A stretch of DNA of 64,000 nt, from NCBI GenBank assembly GCA_016776905.1, contig JADHSM010000010.1:62001-126000 (forward strand). The letters are read 5' to 3'. The notes under the pieces were generated by a model. That model was not told the origin of the DNA. It did no database searches and saw nothing but the letters and a program-made list of their open reading frames with translations. The DNA comes from Planctomycetota bacterium (GTDB lineage Bacteria; Planctomycetota; UBA8108; UBA1146). Each line of letters starts with the position of its first letter. Within the stretch, counting starts at the first letter, position 1. Shown piece by piece: positions 17,398 to 25,741 of the stretch. Made by a program: the position numbers and the translations under genes.

Positions 17398-19368
17398 CTA
17401 GAGAACGGGAACACCCAGGCGACTGAGTTCTCTCACCCGGATCCTCATTTTTTGTTCTTCTGAACTCTCCCGATCAGGACTCTTCTTCTTATCGGCCTTC
17501 TTGTTGTTGGCCTTCTTGTTATTGGCCTTCTTGTTGTTGGCCTTCTTGTTATTGGCCTTCTTCTTATCGACCTTCTTGTTGTTGGCCTTCTTCTTATCAG
17601 CCTTCTTCTTATCAGCCTTCTTCTTATTCGCCTTCTTCTTATTCGCCTTCTTCGGAGAATCGTCCCCGCTCTTATTTAAAAGAACTTCATCGAACTCTCC
17701 CTGCCTCATGCCGGACTGCAGCTTCTCGACCATTTCTTTTATGATTTCGAGAGACGGCAACTCTCCGAGATCCATTTCATTCCCATCGATTTCAATCATG
17801 ACGGATGTCTCGAAGTCGCCGCCCATGAGTTCTGCAATGTCCATATCAAACTCGACATCGCCACCTTCGAACTCGTCGAAATGGTCGACTCCAATCACGA
17901 TCCCCCCAGGCTCACCCGATGCCCCCTCGAACAACTTGGAAAGATTGGCAATCTTCAGAGGTTCCGTCACCGAAAGCTCAGTATGGAACTCCACATGATT
18001 AAAATCACCTGAAGACATCGCAGGGCATTTCAGTTCTTCGCCGCATTCTTCCTCACCGCAGCATTCTTCTTCGCCGCAGCATTCTTCTTCGCCGCATTCT
18101 TCCTCACCGCAGCATTCTTCTTCGCCGCATTCTTCTTTACCGCAGCATTCTTCTTCGCATTTATTTTGTTGCATCCAGGCATGGATTTCACCCATGGCTT
18201 TCATGTGATGTGCCTGAAGAGGCATCTTCATTCCGGAATGCCCTTCCAAGAAAACAACATGGCCATCCATTCCAGGGATAACCGCATCACCTTCCAGCAT
18301 CATGTGCTCGAGGAAATTAGGACCTTCGGTCACCCTTCCATGCATACCAGATCTACCGTTGCGCCCTCGTAACATCATGGGAGAAGGCCCCGTACGTCCG
18401 AATGAACCTCTCCGATCGATACCGATATGGGTGACTCCCCATTCCGCAGGGGAATCGAAGCGTGTGGAGTCCATTTGTTCTTCAAATCGAGAAGACCGAA
18501 GACGACGCTGCATACGTCTTTCCATGGGACGCCTTGTCATTCCCCTGTCATTGCTCCGCCACTCAAAGCGGGCATTCCTTCCACCTTCACGATACTCGTC
18601 ACGATCCCAATCACGATGCTCTTCACGATTACGATGCTCTTCACGATCCCAATCACGATTCTCTTCACGATCACGATGCTCTTCACGATCACGATGCTCT
18701 TCACGATCACGATGCTCTTCACGATCCCAATCACGATTCTCTTCACGATTACGATTCTCTTCACGATTACGATTCTCTTCACGATCACGATGCTCTTCAC
18801 GATCACGATGCTCTTCACGATCCCAATCACGATTCTCTTCACGATTACGATGCTCTTCACGATCACGATGCTCTTCACGATCCCAATCACGATTCTCTTC
18901 ATGATTACGATGCTCAACTCGATCACGACCCCGTTCTTCTTCACGACGATCGCGTCTGTCTCGATGCGGTGATCTTGAATCGTCGCCACGAGCTCGATCA
19001 TCTCGCGAACGCGCCTGATTTCTCCTCAAGCGATCTCCGCGACCGGTTCCATTCTCTTCAAGATCTTGAATGCGCTCCTCTATCACCCTCGCCATATCCA
19101 TCAAACGCGCCAACTCACCCCGCAAAGCTTCGAGTTCTGGCTCTGCGGCTTCATTTCTTGAACGCCTTCTGTTGGCGGGTCTTCCGGCATCTGAATCCTC
19201 ATGGTCATCCACTTCTACAGCGGCTTCAGCGGACTTATTTTCATTTGCTGACTCCACTGACAAAGTCTCTTCTGCCAGAACTACACCTGAGGGATGCACA
19301 TGAATACATGCGGGTAAAAATATTCCAGCGAGCATTAACAAGCTCGCCCTGCGAAGTAGATTTTTCAT
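17398..19368 (-). CDS. putative lipoprotein with three different low-complexity repeat domains
   Basis: Signal/lipobox MKNLLRRASLLMLAGIFLPACIH; (N/H)RD(WD)REE repeats; Cys-Glu repeats CCGEEECGEEEC; C-terminal KKANNKKADKKK; terminator downstream. Confidence 0.75.
   Translation of the reverse strand: MKNLLRRASLLMLAGIFLPACIHVHPSGVVLAEETLSVESANENKSAEAAVEVDDHEDSDAGRPANRRRSRNEAAEPELEALRGELARLMDMARVIEERIQDLEENGTGRGDRLRRNQARSRDDRARGDDSRSPHRDRRDRREEERGRDRVEHRNHEENRDWDREEHRDREEHRNREENRDWDREEHRDREEHRDREENRNREENRNREENRDWDREEHRDREEHRDREEHRDREENRDWDREEHRNREEHRDWDRDEYREGGRNARFEWRSNDRGMTRRPMERRMQRRLRSSRFEEQMDSTRFDSPAEWGVTHIGIDRRGSFGRTGPSPMMLRGRNGRSGMHGRVTEGPNFLEHMMLEGDAVIPGMDGHVVFLEGHSGMKMPLQAHHMKAMGEIHAWMQQNKCEEECCGKEECGEEECCGEEECGEEECCGEEECCGEEECGEELKCPAMSSGDFNHVEFHTELSVTEPLKIANLSKLFEGASGEPGGIVIGVDHFDEFEGGDVEFDMDIAELMGGDFETSVMIEIDGNEMDLGELPSLEIIKEMVEKLQSGMRQGEFDEVLLNKSGDDSPKKANKKKANKKKADKKKADKKKANNKKVDKKKANNKKANNKKANNKKANNKKADKKKSPDRESSEEQKMRIRVRELSRLGVPVL
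17482..17652. repeat. 12-bp-type tandem repeat encoding NKKA/DKKK
   Basis: Iterated ttcttgttgttggcc / ttcttcttatcggcc units in frame with the 17398-19368 CDS. Confidence 0.9.
18030..18165. repeat. tandem repeat encoding (C)CGEEE
   Basis: Iterated gccgcattcttc(ttc) / accgcagcattcttc units; translation CCGEEECGEEECCGEEEC. Confidence 0.9.
18588..18930. repeat. 18/24-bp mixed tandem repeat encoding HRDREE / NRDWDREE
   Basis: Iterated ctcttcacgatcacgatg (18 bp) and ctcttcacgatcccaatcacgatt (24 bp) units. Confidence 0.93.
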
Positions 19369-19392
19369 CGTAACCCTTCAAAGTTATCGAAA

Positions 19393-20619
19393 TTATTTAT
19401 TAGTTTTTTCATGACTGATTTTTGTTGAGAGAATCACGCATTTCCCTTTACGCATGACTTGAAACTCCAGCGGCTTCAATGGTTGTCGGAATGCACCTGC
19501 GAGATGTAAGTTATTTTCAATATCTTGATCGTCTGACTTGAGAAAAATATCCCAAACCTTAAAGCCTAATTTCTGAGCTAAACTATCTTCACGTATCGAA
19601 CGAATCATGTAGTTCGCATTTTCTATACCTAGAAGATGCGATTTAAGCCCAGGGTGAACCTCTTCTAATTCGAATCCCATCGGCTCCACACGAAGACGTT
19701 GGCCATCACTCTGAATATTTAAGACGACCTCTCCATTGAGGATCTCTGTCTGGTGACTCTCTGAAGACCCCCATGAAGTACGACTGCCACTGAAGAAGGT
19801 ACTTCGAGGTCTACGTGACCTCGAAGTACGCTCTTTAAACATCTCTTCGATCTGAGCAGGCCTTGAGATTCCAAATCGAATGTCCTTTGACAACTCGCGC
19901 TGCATTCGCTCCAGTTGCTCGACGGGATCGAAGTCCGCGTCCTCCAATAAACGTTCTATTGTCTTTTCTGGTCTGAGAGAGGGTGTTGTTTTCCCAACAT
20001 TTCGTGGTCTGACGAGGTCGACAATGTCCACTTTTGATTTACTGAGTTCTCCTTCACCAAACTCTATGGTGACAACTCCTCCTGGACCTACCAAAACTTT
20101 CCTCCGCAAGGTTGCGCCGGTACCCGATTCCCGAGTCTCTTCCAGCACAGGGTTATCGAGATTCGAAATTAATTCCTCAGCCTTCGATCGAATTTCTAAA
20201 TCTTGATTCTTCAGCGCCTTCACCAAATATGGCCTGACAACAGCCCCCTTTTTCAGCAGATTCTGCGCAGCTGATTCTCTCTTTTCCCAAGAATCCGACC
20301 CCAAATCATTGATCCAATTCTGGATGGTGGAATCAATTTTTTGAGGGTCAGCCACTGCAACTATCTTCTCTTTCGTGACCTCTGATTTTTCAGATCGAGT
20401 CTCTACGGAGTCGGGTGTCTTTTTTTGTGTGTCTGAAACCTGCTGGTCCACGCCATCCTGAAAAATTTGAGAAGCGAAAAAAGTATCCGGAATCCCTAAG
20501 AACAGAAGGACTGCAATCATGCAGACAGGGCTCTTTGGGGAAAGAAAGCTCTTCCATTCCATTCCGAGGAGATGGGGAGAGACACTGGGCTCGGGATTCC
20601 GGAAATTCAGCAAACTCAT
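19393..20619 (-). CDS. HEAT-like plus C-terminal PDZ domain protein
   Basis: LGSDSWEKRESAAQNLLKKGAVVRPYLVKALKNQDLEIRSKAEELI (HEAT-like); DSLAQKLGFKVWDIFLKSDDQDIENNLHLAGAF (PDZ-like). Confidence 0.75.
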   Translation of the reverse strand: MSLLNFRNPEPSVSPHLLGMEWKSFLSPKSPVCMIAVLLFLGIPDTFFASQIFQDGVDQQVSDTQKKTPDSVETRSEKSEVTKEKIVAVADPQKIDSTIQNWINDLGSDSWEKRESAAQNLLKKGAVVRPYLVKALKNQDLEIRSKAEELISNLDNPVLEETRESGTGATLRRKVLVGPGGVVTIEFGEGELSKSKVDIVDLVRPRNVGKTTPSLRPEKTIERLLEDADFDPVEQLERMQRELSKDIRFGISRPAQIEEMFKERTSRSRRPRSTFFSGSRTSWGSSESHQTEILNGEVVLNIQSDGQRLRVEPMGFELEEVHPGLKSHLLGIENANYMIRSIREDSLAQKLGFKVWDIFLKSDDQDIENNLHLAGAFRQPLKPLEFQVMRKGKCVILSTKISHEKTNK

Positions 20620-20843
20620 TCACTTCTCTCTTTCAAGACTTCAGAAGAACTGACGATCAGCGGAGCCTTCAACGGGCTCACACCTCACACCCTTCTAATT
20701 TTCACGTCTCCAACCGGTAATAGCAAAGTGTGGGCCAATTTATCTATCGCGACCAAACCCTGCACCTTCAACTCGCAAGTTGTTAGAAAATATAGACTTA
20801 GATATATCAGAATATTATTCCCCTGAACTCAGCGCAAAAAAAA

Positions 20844-20881
20844 AGAGGAGGATTTGGGGCATCGCCCCCAAATCCTCCTCT
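20844..20881 (-). terminator. rho-independent terminator of the 20921-24193 gene
   Basis: AGAGGAGGATTTGGGG-CATCGC-CCCCAAATCCTCCTCT, 16-bp perfect stem followed on the minus strand by a T run. Confidence 0.92.
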
Positions 20882-20920
20882 GATTTACCTCAAATAAGGT
20901 TTCTGTTTCGGGATACTCCG

Positions 20921-23900
20921 TCAGTCTCCCAACTCAATTTCAAGAAACTCTGTGGTTCCTGCAGGAAGGAAGACTTCGAAAGTGGGCGCGTCATTCAGTG
21001 AAATTTTTCGCTGCGTTGTTCCGAAGCTTGTCACTCTCACCGTATAGGTTCCTGTGGGTAGCCCAGGGAAAGTAAAGAAACCTTTCCTGTCTGTCTGAGT
21101 TCTAGCATCGGTTCCTTTGACTCCTCCTGAGAGAAGCACCTGAACGCCAGGTACAGAATCGCCATTCGTTTCGAAAAGGCGGCCTTCGATGATGCCACCC
21201 GTACCAATGGCCACGATCAAATCTGAAGTCCCACTCAAAACATCCGTGACGACCTCTGTAATATAAGCGCGATGCTCAACCTTCAAATCTACTTGAGGGA
21301 CAGATAATCCAATGAATTCAAAGTATCCATCTGGCCCTGTCATGATCTGATCTTTACGCGGTGAGGATCCGGTTCGAATTGTACTGGTTAAGAAATTTCG
21401 AGTTCCCCCGATAACAGTCACCTTTGCACCGGCAACAGGCTGATTGGAATTCGAATCGATAATCTGGCCAAGAACACGACCGCCCTGACCGAGACGTATC
21501 GTCTGTACATCAAACCAATCATTTGAGCGAATCACGACATCATCAATCGTCGCCTGAGCAAAACCCGGAGCCCCAATGATCACTGAGTATCTTCCGGGAG
21601 CGAGGCCATCAAACTGGAAAAAGCCATCTTCAGGTTGGAATGTCCTCGCGGGTACCTTTGTGGTCGGCTTATCACCCACAATGATGCGTGGCGAAACGCT
21701 AAAGGCTCGCAGCGGACTTCCATCCTCTTGCAAGACCGTTCCTCGAAGTCCACCGAGTGCTTCTAGTTGAACGATAATTTCGTCACCATTGACCGGAACC
21801 TCAAACAGACGAATCTCTGCAAAACCATTCTTTTCCACAGCGAGGTCTACAGGAAACTGCCCGAGATTATCGAAACTGAATCGGCCCGTGAGATCAGAAC
21901 TCTTTGAAATTTTCCGAAGACCATCACTGGTATCGATTGCGACGACTCTTGCGCCCTCAATAGGATTACCTGAAAAGTCTGTGACAAGCCCGGCAAGTAC
22001 AGCCCCTTGAGTCAATCTCAATTCAATGTTGGCAGTGTTCATGCCCTCTTCAACGATGATTTCACTTTTCTCAACTGTTAAGAAGCCATTCATTGCACAG
22101 ATTAAATTGTGATATCCAGACGGCAAACTCTTGATGGAAAACTGTCCTGCTGCATCTGAGACTGTTTTGTTGGGCAAGGACTCAGGATTTACATCTCCCA
22201 GCCATTCATCTCTAACCGCAACAATTGCGCCTTCGAGAGGAACCCCCGATTCGTCTACCACAATGCCGCTAATAGCACCCCCGACCTTCATTGTCAGGGT
22301 GACATTCGTGAGCGATCCTCCGGCCATAAGATCAAAGGTCTCTGATTGGGTCGTCAAGAATTGTGCATGAGTTCCCTCAACGAACATTTCTGTTCCAGGG
22401 GAAACCTCAACAACTTCGAACGAGCCATCTGCCTGACTCATCACCGGAGGCGCAGCGTTAACCACGACCGGATTTTGTTCCGAATGCATTTTTCGTGCAC
22501 TCACGGAGACCCCTTGTAACGGGCTTCCATTGGCATCTAGGACGATCCCTGTCACCACACCATTTCGCTCTAAGTAAAAGTTCTGCCCCGTAGTTTCGAC
22601 GCCCTCAGCAACACTGGCTTCAACATTTCCGGAGCGCATGTATCCAGGGGCATCCACATTCAAATATGCGACAGGGCGACGCTGCTCAGTCACTCCTCGA
22701 ACGTAAAATGTTCCTGAGGAATCTGTAACTGCTGATTTCTTCACATCTGCCACATCATTTACAGTAATCACAGCCCCAGCAATCGGCTCAGAAGTCTCTA
22801 CGTCGAATACTCCACCACTAATGGCAGCGCCTTGACTTAACTGAATACTCAAAGGCTCTGCTGAAGGGCGAATCCGCAACTGCTGATGGGTCGCATAATC
22901 TTCGAAGCTGACGACGAGTCTGTAGTCCAATTCATCCAACGTATCAAAACGAAAGGCTCCATTAGCATCCGTTTCAATTCCAGCATCTGTCAACTCGATA
23001 GGTGAACCTTCAGTTCTTGTACCCATCGGGTTGATCTTGCAACGAGCACCTTCGAGGGCATTACCGTCCGGGTCGTAAACTGTTCCTTCAATGACTTGCC
23101 CTGGAATCAACACCACGTCGACTTGCTCAGATCCACCTGAGACAACTGACAATTTCTCAAACTGACGAGGCTGATATCCATTGGCCTGGATCACCAATCG
23201 GAATTCGGAACCACCACCGAGCTCATTGAACTCGAATTGACCACCGCCGTCGGTGTTCCTAAAAGCCAGAGGCGGGAACGCTCTTTCCTGAATAATTTCA
23301 ATGATGTCCATCGTGCCCGTCTGACGATAGATCTGAACAAGAGCATCGCTAACGGGAACCCCTCCCGGATCTGAAACCACTCCTGATAGGATTCCGCCCA
23401 GTTCGAGCATGAAATCCACACCTTCGCTACCGGCAGAGATGTATCTCTTCTCTGCAGGAGAGAATTCCGAAACAACGGTCTGTAGTCGGTAACTCAAGTT
23501 TTCAAGTCCCAAGATCTGGTAACGACCAGATTCATCGGAGACTGCAACGACTCCATTTTCCTGCTGCATTTCTTCCAAATTCAAGAGCACCTGCAAGCGT
23601 GTTTGAAGAGGAGCATCTTGCTCGACACGTTCCTTGAACGCGGCGACCTGCACACCGGGAATTGGATTGCCAGTCGGATCCAATATTGTTCCACTGATGC
23701 TCAATCCTGAGGAAAGTACCAGTACGACTTCCGTGGAATCAATACTGCTATCTCCGGTCAAGGTGAGCTCTTGGCGTCCACCCTGATACCCAGAAAGAGA
23801 CGCCTGAAAACGGAGTCGACCCGGACTCAAGTCTGTGAATGAAAATCGGCCATCTGTTCCGGTCCTTGTCTCATTCAATTTGGAGAGACCCATACCGTCG

Positions 23901-24193
23901 CCTCCCCGAAAATTCGAGACGATCACTTCCGCGAGCGGAAGAGGCGTTCCATTTACATCCTGAACAACACCACTCACCGACACCTTTTGCTTTGGGCGAT
24001 CCGGTAACTTGGTATTGGTAGATTTTGGCTGACCAAGATCTTCAACAACTACATTTCGTGAAGACCCACCCTGAGGCAGAGGATCAGAGTCGGTAAGGAA
24101 TGTCATTAAGACGAATCCGATTCCGACGATCAACAGGGTGATCACACCAGCTTTTATTGCCGCATTCATGCTGTTTCTCCTTCGCAGATTCAC
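20921..24193 (-). CDS. large secreted/anchored protein with many carboxypeptidase-regulatory-like (CarboxypepD_reg) domains
   Basis: N-terminal TM; repeated GxVxDxxGxPLxxAxVxxxxxxxxxxTDxxGxFxxxxLxxGxY motifs throughout 1090 aa. Confidence 0.88.
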   Translation of the reverse strand: MNLRRRNSMNAAIKAGVITLLIVGIGFVLMTFLTDSDPLPQGGSSRNVVVEDLGQPKSTNTKLPDRPKQKVSVSGVVQDVNGTPLPLAEVIVSNFRGGDGMGLSKLNETRTGTDGRFSFTDLSPGRLRFQASLSGYQGGRQELTLTGDSSIDSTEVVLVLSSGLSISGTILDPTGNPIPGVQVAAFKERVEQDAPLQTRLQVLLNLEEMQQENGVVAVSDESGRYQILGLENLSYRLQTVVSEFSPAEKRYISAGSEGVDFMLELGGILSGVVSDPGGVPVSDALVQIYRQTGTMDIIEIIQERAFPPLAFRNTDGGGQFEFNELGGGSEFRLVIQANGYQPRQFEKLSVVSGGSEQVDVVLIPGQVIEGTVYDPDGNALEGARCKINPMGTRTEGSPIELTDAGIETDANGAFRFDTLDELDYRLVVSFEDYATHQQLRIRPSAEPLSIQLSQGAAISGGVFDVETSEPIAGAVITVNDVADVKKSAVTDSSGTFYVRGVTEQRRPVAYLNVDAPGYMRSGNVEASVAEGVETTGQNFYLERNGVVTGIVLDANGSPLQGVSVSARKMHSEQNPVVVNAAPPVMSQADGSFEVVEVSPGTEMFVEGTHAQFLTTQSETFDLMAGGSLTNVTLTMKVGGAISGIVVDESGVPLEGAIVAVRDEWLGDVNPESLPNKTVSDAAGQFSIKSLPSGYHNLICAMNGFLTVEKSEIIVEEGMNTANIELRLTQGAVLAGLVTDFSGNPIEGARVVAIDTSDGLRKISKSSDLTGRFSFDNLGQFPVDLAVEKNGFAEIRLFEVPVNGDEIIVQLEALGGLRGTVLQEDGSPLRAFSVSPRIIVGDKPTTKVPARTFQPEDGFFQFDGLAPGRYSVIIGAPGFAQATIDDVVIRSNDWFDVQTIRLGQGGRVLGQIIDSNSNQPVAGAKVTVIGGTRNFLTSTIRTGSSPRKDQIMTGPDGYFEFIGLSVPQVDLKVEHRAYITEVVTDVLSGTSDLIVAIGTGGIIEGRLFETNGDSVPGVQVLLSGGVKGTDARTQTDRKGFFTFPGLPTGTYTVRVTSFGTTQRKISLNDAPTFEVFLPAGTTEFLEIELGD

Positions 24194-24313
24194 TCTTATA
24201 AAGTGACTGCTCTATTCATTCAGGGACTCATTCCGAGCGAACCTAAGAGTCCCGTATTTATACTCTATTCAGTAAGTTTCATCCGACTACCAGAGCCGTT
24301 TGAATCAGAAAAT

Positions 24314-25741
24314 TTATTCACTTTTCGCACTTTGACCTTCTGGGTTTTCTTTCAGTCGATATTTCCGGATACGGTATTGAAGCGTTTTGTAGGTGATTCC
24401 TAACATCTTCGCAGCCGGCTCCAATTTCCCGTCTGAGCGCATGAGAGCTTGCTCAATGAGGTTTTTCTCAAGATCTTCGAGAACGATCCCCTCGGAGGGC
24501 AGATTAAAAACGGAATCAAGGCCGAGCTCTAAACTCTCTGACTCACCCCGTAATCCTGGAGGTAAAAGATCTTCTCCAAGCAGTGAGCCTTCGCCCAAAA
24601 CCATCATTCTTTCGAGACAATTCTCCAGTTCTCTCACATTACCGGGCCAAGAATGCCCATCGAAAATCTCCATCACCTCACCGGTGATGCCTTTAAATTC
24701 ACGATCATGCCTCAATCCACCTTTGAGAAGAAAGTGCTCCACCATGAGCGGAATGTCTTCTTTGCGATTCCTGAGAGGAGGAATCTCAAGCACGACAACA
24801 TTCAATCTGAAAAACAAATCTTCCCTAAACTCCCCTGCCTCAACGGCCTGCCGGAGATCTCTCCCAGTCGCTGCAACGATACGGCCGCCGAACGGGATGA
24901 CTTCGGAAGAACCGACTCTGGAAAACTCAAGCTCCTGAAGAGACCTCAATAGTTTTGGCTGTAATTCCAAATCCATTGCGCCAATCTCATCCAAAAAGAG
25001 AGTTCCCTCACCCACATCTTCAAATCTTCCTGATCGTCTCGAAGACGCGCCGGTGAAAACACCCTTTTCGTGTCCGTACAATTCACTTTCGATAAGATTC
25101 GGGGGGATAGCAGCGCAGTTGATGGCGACAAAAGGATCATCCTTGCGAGGACTTAAATCATGAATAGCCTTGGCAACGAGTTCTTTCCCCGTGCCACTTT
25201 CACCACGAATAAGGCATGTCGCACCTGTTGCTGATACTCGCTCAATTCTTTCAAAGAGTTGAACCATTCCAGGATGCTTCCCAATGATTCCACTAAATCC
25301 AAACTCTTTTGAAATCATGGACCGAAGTCGTTTGTTCTCATGAGCGAGTCGAGACTTTTCAACAGCAGACTCGATCGTCAGCATAGTCTTTTCAAAATCG
25401 AGAGGCTTTTCCAAAAATGCAAACGCCCTCGCTCCACCAGATTGGAACGCAACTTCACTACTGGCGAATGCTGTTACCAGAATGACTTCACACTTAGGGT
25501 CCTGATTGCGGACCTTGAGGAGAAGTTCTAAGCCTTCTTTATCGGTGGGCATTCGCAAATCGGTGACAACCAGATTAAACGGCTTATCCGATCGGCTCGC
25601 TGTCTCAAAAAGTGATAGAGCAGCGGGCAAACTGGCTGCACCAGAAACCTCATAGCCTGACTTAAGGAGGGAGGAAACAAGAATCTCCCTCTGCGGACGT
25701 TCGTCATCTGCAACCAGAATACGGCCTTTAAATTCCATCAT
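24314..25741 (-). CDS. NtrC-family sigma54-dependent response regulator
   Basis: Receiver domain (ILVADDERPQREIL, VVTDLRMP), AAA+ (GESGTGKELVAKAIH, HEKGVFTGAS), Fis-type HTH (PAAKMLGITYKTLQYRIRKY). Confidence 0.95.
   Translation of the reverse strand: MMEFKGRILVADDERPQREILVSSLLKSGYEVSGAASLPAALSLFETASRSDKPFNLVVTDLRMPTDKEGLELLLKVRNQDPKCEVILVTAFASSEVAFQSGGARAFAFLEKPLDFEKTMLTIESAVEKSRLAHENKRLRSMISKEFGFSGIIGKHPGMVQLFERIERVSATGATCLIRGESGTGKELVAKAIHDLSPRKDDPFVAINCAAIPPNLIESELYGHEKGVFTGASSRRSGRFEDVGEGTLFLDEIGAMDLELQPKLLRSLQELEFSRVGSSEVIPFGGRIVAATGRDLRQAVEAGEFREDLFFRLNVVVLEIPPLRNRKEDIPLMVEHFLLKGGLRHDREFKGITGEVMEIFDGHSWPGNVRELENCLERMMVLGEGSLLGEDLLPPGLRGESESLELGLDSVFNLPSEGIVLEDLEKNLIEQALMRSDGKLEPAAKMLGITYKTLQYRIRKYRLKENPEGQSAKSE

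Noticed and set aside
17501-17998. Plus-strand 165-aa hydrophobic ORF (LLLAFLLLAFF...)
   Set aside because: Mirror image of the lysine-rich repeat of the minus-strand CDS; no independent support.
18588-18930. Possible CRISPR array
   Set aside because: Units are contiguous 18/24-bp coding repeats with no unique spacers and no cas genes nearby.
18302-19373. Long plus-strand ORFs (200, 181 and 303 aa) opposite the HRDREE repeats
   Set aside because: Repeat units are multiples of 3 and lack stops in several frames, so antisense frames stay open artificially. The minus-strand CDS has a lipobox and terminator.
24393-24938. Plus-strand 181-aa ORF inside the response regulator
   Set aside because: Shadow ORF opposite a confidently identified NtrC-family gene.
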